DNA of 64,000 nucleotides from Stenotrophomonas maltophilia (GTDB taxonomy: Bacteria; Pseudomonadota; Gammaproteobacteria; Xanthomonadales; Xanthomonadaceae), in contig NZ_NEQV01000004.1 in assembly GCF_002799245.1 (NCBI RefSeq), positions 186,001 to 250,000 on the forward strand, given 5' to 3'. The first letter of the stretch is position 1. The number at the start of each line of letters is the position of its first letter. The notes beneath the pieces are model-generated. The model worked only from the letters and a program-made list of their open reading frames with translations, did not search any database and had not been told where the DNA came from. The position numbers were made by a program, and so were the translations under genes. Positions 8,247 to 15,519 of this stretch are shown in pieces.

Positions 8247-8561
8247 TCAACCGCAGCTGGCGCGTTCGATCCGGTTCTGCGCGTCCACCTGCACGGTCAC
8301 GCGGTCCTGGCGGAAGTCCATGGTTACCGCCATGCCCGGCTTGACCACCCGTGCATTGCGCGCGCCGCTGTCGGCGACCAGCTTTCTGATCGTGGCCTCG
8401 TCGGCGGTCTTGCCGGTGAAGGCTTCCAGCGCCTCCGGCCTGCATTCGTGCGCGGCATCGGCCACGGGTGCCGGTGCGGGATCACGGGCGGTGCTGCTGC
8501 CGGCGTGGCTGCAGGCGGCCAGCGGCAGGATGGCGAGCAGGGCAAGGGGATTGAGGCGCAT
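8247..8561 (-). CDS. I78-family peptidase inhibitor lipoprotein (copy 3)
   Basis: A 104-aa predicted lipoprotein: MRLNPLALLAILPLAAC with lipobox PLAAC. The I78-like domain has the early Cys (HECRPEAL), FTGKTADEATI, ARVVKPGMAVTMDFRQDRVTVQVD and the final IERASCG, all placed as in copy 1. It should inhibit serine proteases in the periplasm or outer membrane. Start at 8561, with GGAG 7 bases upstream; an ORF extension to 8624 has no signal sequence at its start. Confidence 0.82.
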   Translation of the reverse strand: MRLNPLALLAILPLAACSHAGSSTARDPAPAPVADAAHECRPEALEAFTGKTADEATIRKLVADSGARNARVVKPGMAVTMDFRQDRVTVQVDAQNRIERASCG

Positions 8562-8639
8562 CGTCGGGCTCCAGGCGTGGATGGTGGCGGCAGTGTCACC
8601 GCCACCCCCGTCAGGGCATGTCAACGCGGCCCCGCGCCG

Positions 8640-9668
8640 TTACTGCCCGACCAGCGCCAATGTCTCGCGCTCGCGCTGCTCCTCGTGCACCAGGCGCTGC
8701 AGCAGCAGGGCCAGGGTCACCACATCCTGGTGGTTGTGGTCGGCCACCCGGCGCAGGTTCACCGCATCGCCGCCGCGCAGGAAGCGAAGCCATGCACCGG
8801 GTGCTTCCGAGCCGGGCAGGTCGTCCTCGCGCACCACGCGCAGCAGCTGGCGTTCGATGGTGGACAGCTTGCAGTTCTCCCAGCTGCCGCGATAACGGCG
8901 GCGGGTGGGGTAGAGCAGGTCGACATGGTCCAGCGCGCTGATCGGGTCGCGTTGCCGGGCCAGCCGGTAACGCGCTTTCAGCAGCGGTGCGTCATAGCTG
9001 CGGCCGTTGTAGCTGCAGAACACGGTGGACGGTTGCAGCCAGCCGGCGAAGGTGGCGAGCATCGCGTCCTCGGCGGCCATCGTGGCCATCAGCAGCTGGC
9101 GGATACGCAGGCCCTCGCCGCGCTGCGGGCACACATGCCAGTCGGCGGCGCCGATCATGAAGGCGCGGGTGCCGGTGCCGCCGGCCAGGCCGGTGGTCTC
9201 GGTATCGAAGAACAGCAGGTCGCGTGCAGCCACCTGCTGGTCTTCGCGCCTGGCGAAGGCCAGCGACAGCGGGGCGGCCGGGATCGGCTGCGGTTGCAGC
9301 GATTCGATCAGGAACAGTCCCGGCGCGATTTCCTCGCCGGGCAGCTGGCGATCCTGCACGCTGGCGCGTGCCGGCGTGGCACCGCCGCGCGATCGCAGGC
9401 CGAGCAGGCGATGCAGGCTGCCCACTTCCGGCCGCCGCAGCGGTGCCGGCGCGGGTGCCGACGTGGCAGCCGCGGCGCCTGTGGGCTTGTGGCGGATCTC
9501 CTGCTCGACCCAGGCGAACACTGAACGCTCGGCCGGTGGTTGCCGTGCATCGTTGGCGGCCACCGGTGCCGGTGGCGCAGGGGGCACGTCCGGCGCGGCC
9601 GGCGTGCTCGCCTTCGGGTCGCCGGCCTGCTTTCGCAGCAGGCGCAGCTTGTCCAGGCTCAGGCTCAC
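8640..9668 (-). CDS. MrfB/YprB-like RNase H-fold exonuclease
   Basis: A 342-aa protein with a DEDDh-type 3'-5' exonuclease domain: LLFFDTETTGLAGG (about residue 153), FCSYNGRSYDAPLLKARY, a middle HVDLLYPTRRR block and VADHNHQDVVTLALL near the end. The first 100 residues are Pro/Ala-rich and probably disordered. In Bacillus subtilis MrfA and MrfB form a UvrABC-independent repair route for mitomycin adducts. This gene overlaps the helicase stop by 4 bases (GTGA), so the two are co-translated; it starts with GTG. Function here is inferred from the pairing and domains. Confidence 0.85.
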   Translation of the reverse strand: MSLSLDKLRLLRKQAGDPKASTPAAPDVPPAPPAPVAANDARQPPAERSVFAWVEQEIRHKPTGAAAATSAPAPAPLRRPEVGSLHRLLGLRSRGGATPARASVQDRQLPGEEIAPGLFLIESLQPQPIPAAPLSLAFARREDQQVAARDLLFFDTETTGLAGGTGTRAFMIGAADWHVCPQRGEGLRIRQLLMATMAAEDAMLATFAGWLQPSTVFCSYNGRSYDAPLLKARYRLARQRDPISALDHVDLLYPTRRRYRGSWENCKLSTIERQLLRVVREDDLPGSEAPGAWLRFLRGGDAVNLRRVADHNHQDVVTLALLLQRLVHEEQRERETLALVGQ

Positions 9669-12154
9669 GGTGCCAGCAGCTCCATCGGGTCACGCGAGGT
9701 CGCGACCACATCCGGTACGTGCTGGCTGGCCTCGGCATCGAACAGGTCGAGCACGCGCAGCGCCAGCGCACGCGGTGAGGTGTCATCCTCTTCCTGTGCG
9801 GCCAGCACCGGCCCGACACAGGCCGGGCAGCCGGCCTTGCAGTCGCAGCGCTGCACCAGTTCGCGCGCGCGCTGCACCAGCTCGGCCTGGCGCTGCCACA
9901 GCGGCTCGCTGAGGCCAACGCCGCCGGGGAAGTTGTCGTACAGATAGACGGTGGGCACGAACTCCTGCAGCAGCTCCACCGCACCCGGGTCGCCGTTGCT
10001 GCCGCGCAGCTGGCCACGGCCGCTCTGGTCGGCGATCGCGAACCATGCACCATCGCCGTTGCCGACCGACTTCTGCAGGTCGCGCGCATCGGCCATCACT
10101 GCGACGGTGGCGACGATGTGCAGTGCATACGCGGCGCCGAGGAAACCATCGAGCGCATCCTGCTTGCTGGCGAATGCACGCAGCAGCAGTGCCTGCGGCA
10201 GCTGCCACCACACCGCGGTGGTGTGCAGTTCCTGGTCGGGCAGGTTCACCGGTCCATAGCCGATGTTCTCGTGCGTGTAGTAGCGGATCTTCTTGTAGCC
10301 GGCCACGCGCCGCACCACATGCACTTCGCCATGGTGCGAATCGCCACGGCCGGCCACACCGCCATCGAAGCGGTCCAGTACCTTGAGCCTGGTGAAGTCG
10401 ATGCTGTCGGTGTAGTAATCCACATGCGTGCGGGTGACGTAGGCCTTGCGGCCGTCCCAGTCCAGCGTCTCCACCTGGTAGGGCGTGGACTGCACCATAT
10501 GGATGGCGCCCTCGTACAGGGTGAGCGCGGCGGCCGAATAATCGACCTCGGCGATGATCTGCTGGCGGCCATCGCTGCGGTCGACCACCACGAAGTTGCC
10601 GTCGGCCACCGCACGCAGGCTGACCGCGTTGGCCGGGTAGCTGTCGGCGATCCATTCCCAGCGCTCGCCTTCGCGGTGGATCACCTCGGTTTCGGCCAGC
10701 GCTTCCAGGAACACCTCCGGGTCGATCGGGCCGAAGCCATCGCCGACCCGGAACGGCAGCTCGAACGCCGCGCAACGGATGTGGTCGAACAGGATCAGCG
10801 GCTGGTCCGGGGCGATGCGTGCATGTTCGGGCGAGGCCTCGGCGAAGAAGTCCGGATGGCGCACCACATACTGGTCCAGCGGTTGCGAGCTGGCCACCAT
10901 CACTCCCAGCGCCGGTTGCTGGCGGCGGCCGGCGCGCCCGAAGCGCTGCCAGGTGGCGGCCACGCTGCCGGGGTAGCCGTTGAGGATGACCACATCCAGG
11001 CTGCCGATATCCACGCCCAGTTCCAGCGCCGAGGTGCTGACGATGCCGTCGATGTTGCCGGCGCGCATCGCACGCTCGGTCTCGCGGCGCTCGGTGGGCA
11101 GGTAACCGCCGCGGTAGGCGCGGATGCGTGGCGGCTTGCGCGGGTCGTGGTCGAAGATGTCCTTCAGGTACTTGGTCAGCACCTCGACCATCAACCGGGT
11201 CTGCGCGAACACCAGGGTCTTCAGCCCGGATTTGATCGCGATGCGCGCGATGCGGTTGCTCTGCGAGCGCGCCGAGGCGCGCAGGCCCAGGTCGGGGTTG
11301 ATCACCGGCGGGTTCCACAGCAGGACCTGCTTCGGCCCGCTGGGTGCGCCGGATTCGGTGATGGCAGTGACCGGCGCCTCGATCAGCGCCTCGGCATGCG
11401 CCTGCGGATTGCCGATGGTGGCCGAGCACAGGATGAACTGCGGTTGCACGCCGTAGAACGCGCAGATGCGCTTGAGCCGGCGCAGCACGTTGGTGACGTG
11501 GCTGCCGAACACGCCGCGGTAGGTATGCACTTCGTCGATGACGATGTAGCGCAGGTTCTCGAAGAACTGCGCCCACTTGGTGTGATGCGGCAGGATCGCC
11601 TGGTGCAGCATGTCCGGGTTGGACACCACGATGTCGCCATGCAGGCGGATGGCTTGCCGCGCATCGCCGGGGGTGTCGCCATCGAAGGTGAAGGCCTTTA
11701 CGCCCAGATCGCCGGCACGGTTGAGTTCCAGCAGTTCGGCCACCTGGTCCTGGGCCAGCGCCTTGGTCGGGAACAGGTACAGCGCCTTGGCCTTGTCCTG
11801 CATCGCTGCGCTGACTACCGGCAGGGTGTAGCACAGCGACTTGCCGCTGGCGGTGGGGGTGACGATGGCCACATGCTCGCCGCGCTGGCTGGCGTCCCAG
11901 GCCTCGGCCTGGTGGCTGTAGAGCTGCTCGATGCCACGTGCCTTCAGCGCCGCGGCCAGCGCCGGGGGCACCGCGTCGGGAATGGGGGCGTAGCGGCCCT
12001 CGCGGCCGGGAATGGCGAAGCTGCCGGTGATGCGGTCCTGGTAGCGGCGCTGCAGGCGCGCGCTGAGCAGGGCGCCGTCGCGGGAGGGCAGGCCATCGCG
12101 GGTGGCGAGCTTCTGCTCGGCATCGGCGGTGCGCTTGGCGAGTTCGTAGGCCAT
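9665..12154 (-). CDS. MrfA/YprA-like DEAD/DEAH-box DNA helicase
   Basis: An 829-aa superfamily 2 helicase. Visible motifs are QLYSHQAEAW (Q-like), TPTASGKSLCY (Walker A), VIDEVHTYRG (Walker B), LCSATIGNP (motif III), then ALELGVDIGSLD and QRFGRAGRR (V and VI). The C-terminus has a four-cysteine cluster, CDCKAGCPAC (about residues 764-776), characteristic of the MZB domain in the MrfA/YprA family. With the overlapping exonuclease gene it is a likely DNA-repair unit. The start is uncertain: ATG 12154 (MAYELAKRT) lacks a clear ribosome site, and a GTG at 12205 would add 17 residues. Confidence 0.88.
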   Translation of the reverse strand: MAYELAKRTADAEQKLATRDGLPSRDGALLSARLQRRYQDRITGSFAIPGREGRYAPIPDAVPPALAAALKARGIEQLYSHQAEAWDASQRGEHVAIVTPTASGKSLCYTLPVVSAAMQDKAKALYLFPTKALAQDQVAELLELNRAGDLGVKAFTFDGDTPGDARQAIRLHGDIVVSNPDMLHQAILPHHTKWAQFFENLRYIVIDEVHTYRGVFGSHVTNVLRRLKRICAFYGVQPQFILCSATIGNPQAHAEALIEAPVTAITESGAPSGPKQVLLWNPPVINPDLGLRASARSQSNRIARIAIKSGLKTLVFAQTRLMVEVLTKYLKDIFDHDPRKPPRIRAYRGGYLPTERRETERAMRAGNIDGIVSTSALELGVDIGSLDVVILNGYPGSVAATWQRFGRAGRRQQPALGVMVASSQPLDQYVVRHPDFFAEASPEHARIAPDQPLILFDHIRCAAFELPFRVGDGFGPIDPEVFLEALAETEVIHREGERWEWIADSYPANAVSLRAVADGNFVVVDRSDGRQQIIAEVDYSAAALTLYEGAIHMVQSTPYQVETLDWDGRKAYVTRTHVDYYTDSIDFTRLKVLDRFDGGVAGRGDSHHGEVHVVRRVAGYKKIRYYTHENIGYGPVNLPDQELHTTAVWWQLPQALLLRAFASKQDALDGFLGAAYALHIVATVAVMADARDLQKSVGNGDGAWFAIADQSGRGQLRGSNGDPGAVELLQEFVPTVYLYDNFPGGVGLSEPLWQRQAELVQRARELVQRCDCKAGCPACVGPVLAAQEEDDTSPRALALRVLDLFDAEASQHVPDVVATSRDPMELLAP

Positions 12155-12376
12155 GGAAGAGGGAGCCGGGACGGATTGCGAGGGCTCACATGGCACCACA
12201 CTCACGTCTCAGGATGTGAGACACCGGCAGGGGATGGAGTGAACCATTCAGTGCCCGGCAGTGCCCGTGCCCCGTGGCATCGCCGGGTCTCCCTTGGCTG
12301 AACAGCCGCCGGTGCAGCAACGAAATCTGAAGCCGGCATCCGTATCCTTGACCGCTGGACGCAACCAACAGGGTGG

Positions 12377-12895
12377 ATGGCTGTGGCACGACGTGGAACG
12401 CAGGGAGCACTCCTGGCCAGCATGCTGCTGGCTGGCATCGCGCAGGCACAGCAGGCCGCGCCGGTGGCGGCGCCTGATCCAGTGCCCGCTCCGCCTGCAG
12501 ATGCGCCGGCAGCAACCACCGCACCCGTCTCCACCGCCCTGCCGCAGGACAACGTCACCACCCTTGGCGAAGTGCGTGCGCTCAAGCCCGATGACGAACC
12601 GCTGGACCTGTACCGCTTCAAGAATCCGGTGAAGTTCGGCGACAACCGCTTCAGCCGTGACTGGAGCGAGCCGCCGTCACCGGAGCAGGTCAGCATGGGC
12701 GGCGGCTACATCATGATGGGCGTGGTCAAGGGCGTGCTGGCGGCGGGCCGGGGTCTGAACAAGCTCACCGGAGGCCCCGACCAGATCCAGTCCGCCATTG
12801 CCCGGCCACCGCCGGAGCTGAGCGCTGAGCAGCAGCGGCGCGCGTTGCAGTTCTGCCAGGAGCAGCAGGGCTGCGATGCACCGCCGGTGAAGTAG
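12377..12895 (+). CDS. Exported protein of unknown function
   Basis: 172 aa. MAVARRGTQGALLASMLLAGIAQAQ looks like a cleavable signal peptide (cut after AQA). A Pro/Ala/Thr-rich stretch to about residue 60 is followed by LKPDDEPLDLYRFKNPVKFGDNRFSRDW, a Gly-rich hydrophobic segment (MGGGYIMMGVVKGVLAAGRGLNKLTG) and two Cys near the end (FCQEQQGC). I do not recognise the family. It is divergent from the mrfA-like gene and lies 40 bases before the next exported protein, so the two may be co-transcribed. Confidence 0.7.
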   Translation: MAVARRGTQGALLASMLLAGIAQAQQAAPVAAPDPVPAPPADAPAATTAPVSTALPQDNVTTLGEVRALKPDDEPLDLYRFKNPVKFGDNRFSRDWSEPPSPEQVSMGGGYIMMGVVKGVLAAGRGLNKLTGGPDQIQSAIARPPPELSAEQQRRALQFCQEQQGCDAPPVK

Positions 12896-12935
12896 GCCGG
12901 TATATCCTGCCGGTCCCTCAACCGGTAGCGCTGCC

Positions 12936-13610
12936 ATGTTCCTGCGTTCGTTCTGCCTGCTGGCCGCGTTGCTGCCGGCGTCTGCCTACGCTGCCGGCAT
13001 CGCCGGTGATGGCGCCTGCCGCAACGGCGCGTTCCCCTCCGAACAGGGCCGGTTCGCGCTGGCGCGGGTGGTCGATGCGCCGCGCCTGTATCTGCTCGGC
13101 GACATGGACGGCTGCCCCGCCAAGGGCGAACCGGCCTGCCGCCAGCGCAGCTATGTGGTCAACGGCGATACGGTGGTGACCGGGCGCGACCTGGGCCGTT
13201 ACCGCTGCGCGTTCTTCCCGAACAAGGTGGGAGGCAGCGCCGGCTGGGTCGACCGCAGCAAGCTGCAGCCGTTGCCGGTGGCTGTGCCATCGCTGCAGGA
13301 ATGGGCGGGCGACTGGAAGGATGGCGACAACGGCCTGCGCATCACCGTGCGTGGCGGGCAACTGGATGTGGAAGGTGATGCCTACTGGCCTTCTGCCAAC
13401 CCCACGCCGGAACAGCGCCCTTATGGCCCGAACCTGGGCCAGGTGGAAGCAAGCGCGACGCCGCACGGCGCCGACGTCGAGTTCGTCGAGGACACCTGCC
13501 GGGTGCACGTGCATTCGCTGGGCGAGGTCCTGATCGTGGCCGACAACAGCGAATGCGGTGGCATGAACGTGCGCTTCAATGGCGTGTACCGGCGCGCGGG
13601 CAAGCGTTGA
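12936..13610 (+). CDS. Secreted protein of unknown function
   Basis: 224 aa with a signal peptide, MFLRSFCLLAALLPASAYA. The mature part contains many Cys (GACRNGA, DGCPAKGEPACRQRS, RYRCAFF, EDTCRVHV, NSECGGMN), suggesting disulfides in the periplasm. The segment RQRSYVVNGDTVVTGRDLGRYRCAFFPN...GWVDRSKL resembles a bacterial SH3-like fold, as in proteins that bind cell-wall material; that is inference. No catalytic motif was recognised. Confidence 0.72.
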   Translation: MFLRSFCLLAALLPASAYAAGIAGDGACRNGAFPSEQGRFALARVVDAPRLYLLGDMDGCPAKGEPACRQRSYVVNGDTVVTGRDLGRYRCAFFPNKVGGSAGWVDRSKLQPLPVAVPSLQEWAGDWKDGDNGLRITVRGGQLDVEGDAYWPSANPTPEQRPYGPNLGQVEASATPHGADVEFVEDTCRVHVHSLGEVLIVADNSECGGMNVRFNGVYRRAGKR

Positions 13611-13662
13611 CCCCGTGGAAAGGCGCCCACCAGGATTGGCATCTACCCGGGCATCCGGCCAA

Positions 13663-13685
13663 GTAGATCCACGCCATGCGTGGAT
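13663..13685. repeat. SMAG/REP palindrome
   Basis: GTAG followed by ATCCACGC-cat-GCGTGGAT, a perfect short stem. It sits between the secreted protein and the convergent end of the nine-gene operon. Confidence 0.7.
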
Positions 13686-13710
13686 GCTGTCTGCGATCCA
13701 ATCCGTGGGC

Positions 13711-15519
13711 TCAGCGCCGCCGCTCCAGCCACCACAGCAGGGATGCGCAGAGCACGAACGCCAGCCACCATGGCCAGCGTGAGCCCGGCACCGGTTGCAT
13801 CGTCAATGTGCTGTCCGGCGTGCTGGCCGCCAGTGCACGCGTGGTCGCATCGATCAGTGCCTGCCGATGCAGTGCAGGCGCGTCCTTCGGGTCGAATGCA
13901 TAGCGCCAGACGGTAGCGTCACCGTGCTGCAGGCGCTGCCAGCCCGCCTCACGCGGCCACCAGCCGGCGCAGCGCAGGGCCGATGCCGCGCCATCGACGA
14001 TCAGCGGCGTGCCTTCGCCGCGCGCGTTGAAGACCTGCAGTGGCGCCTGCACGCCGCACAGCGCCTGCCGTTCGCCCGCCCAGGTGAGCGGCTGCGGCGA
14101 CCACAGCGCGTCTCCGCTGCCCTGTGCCCGCGCCAGCGTGGCAACCACGCCGCTCCAGAGTTCACCGTGACGGTCACCGCGCCCGGCCAGCACCCAACGC
14201 CAGCTGTCGGTGATGGGCAGCAGGCCGATGCGGCCCTGACCGGCAGCGCGCCAGCCGCCGACAGCCTTGCCAGTGCGATCGTGCAGCAGGGCGTTGCTGC
14301 CCGGCGCCTGCAGCGCCAGTGCCTCCAGTGTGGGCAGCGTCGCGCTGTGCGAACTGCGGTCTGCCTCTTCGCCGTAGCCGGTCGGCAGCGTACCCGCCGC
14401 GAGCGGGCCGCGTCGTGCGGCGAGGATCGCGCTTTCGCCGTCGCCGCGAAGTTCGAGGGCGTGGCTGCTGCCATCGCCCTGCGCCGGCAGGCCCAGATCG
14501 TGCAGGCGTTGGCGCGCGCTGGCAGAAGGCGCGCCCGCGCTGCGTACCAGCACGCCCAGTCCCTCGCGCAGCGCCTGGCGCACGGCGACCAGCTGGCCTG
14601 CACTCAACGCCGCCAGGCTGCGCTCGTCCAGCAGCAGCAGATCGCTGCGCGCCAGCGATGCCGCATCCAGCGGCAAGGCGCCGTCGCCGATGCTCAGGCC
14701 AGCGCCGGTATCGGCCTGCACCTGCACGCGGATGCAGGCATCGGCTGCCCAGCGGCGCAGGTACTTCAGTTCGGGGCCCGGCGCACTGGCCCGCACCAGC
14801 AGGCGCAACGGTGCCGCCGGCAGGGTCTGCTGCGGTACCGGCGTGCTGTCCACCACATGACCTTCGGCATCGAGCAGGCGCAGCTGGAACACGCTACGGC
14901 CTTCGGCGCGGGCGATGCCACTGAGCTGCACGTGGCCGTCTTCGGCAACCTCCGTGCGATCAACCACGCTGTCGGCCGGGTCAAGCAGTTCCGCCGTCGC
15001 CTTGGCAACGCCGCGTGCCTGCGCCTGTACCTCGAAGCGTGCGCCGGGCGCGGCATCGGCGGGTGGCTGCAATGCGACCCAACCGCGCAGCGGTGCAGCC
15101 GGCTGCCAGCGCACGTCCCGCGGTAGTACAGCATCGCGATCGCGCGCGACCAGGCCGGCACCGACCAGGGTGAGCGTGGAAGCCGGATGCTGGCGCAGCG
15201 CGCTGGCAAGATCGGGTACGCGCTGGCCACCGGGCACATCGCCGGCTTCCGGCAGCAACAGCGGTGGGGTGTCGCTGGCCGGCAGCGGGCTGGCCCTGCT
15301 TGCGTCAGCCGCAAGTACGACCAGGCCGGAGGCGGGTTGCGGATGGTGGGGGGGAACCAGGCAGAAGTACAGCAACACTGCGGCAACGACCTGCAGCCCG
15401 ATCACGATCCAGCGGCGGCCACGCTGCGTGGTGTTTCCACGCAGCTGGCGCACGCTGGCGATGGCCACTACCCCCGCGAGTGCCAGGGCGATCCACAGAT
15501 TCAAGCCGGAGGTGCTCAT
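13711..15519 (-). CDS. Membrane protein, last gene of the MoxR/TldD operon
   Basis: 602 aa. It has hydrophobic segments at the N-terminus (LWIALALAGVVAIASV and WIVIGLQVVAAVLLYFCLV) and one at the extreme C-terminus (WPWWLAFVLCASLLWWLERRR). A long extracytoplasmic region lies between, with a glutamine-amidotransferase-like fold feel (LLLLDERSLAALSAGQLVAVRQALREGLGVLVRSAG) but no catalytic Cys that I can assign. Proteins of this layout accompany DUF4159/BatA-type genes. Start at ATG 15519 overlaps the DUF4175 stop by 4 bases (ATGA). The exact biochemical role is unknown. Confidence 0.8.
   Translation of the reverse strand: MSTSGLNLWIALALAGVVAIASVRQLRGNTTQRGRRWIVIGLQVVAAVLLYFCLVPPHHPQPASGLVVLAADASRASPLPASDTPPLLLPEAGDVPGGQRVPDLASALRQHPASTLTLVGAGLVARDRDAVLPRDVRWQPAAPLRGWVALQPPADAAPGARFEVQAQARGVAKATAELLDPADSVVDRTEVAEDGHVQLSGIARAEGRSVFQLRLLDAEGHVVDSTPVPQQTLPAAPLRLLVRASAPGPELKYLRRWAADACIRVQVQADTGAGLSIGDGALPLDAASLARSDLLLLDERSLAALSAGQLVAVRQALREGLGVLVRSAGAPSASARQRLHDLGLPAQGDGSSHALELRGDGESAILAARRGPLAAGTLPTGYGEEADRSSHSATLPTLEALALQAPGSNALLHDRTGKAVGGWRAAGQGRIGLLPITDSWRWVLAGRGDRHGELWSGVVATLARAQGSGDALWSPQPLTWAGERQALCGVQAPLQVFNARGEGTPLIVDGAASALRCAGWWPREAGWQRLQHGDATVWRYAFDPKDAPALHRQALIDATTRALAASTPDSTLTMQPVPGSRWPWWLAFVLCASLLWWLERRR

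Noticed and set aside
10118..12301. A 727-aa plus-strand open frame
   Set aside because: Antisense to the MrfA-like helicase, with no signal or domain.
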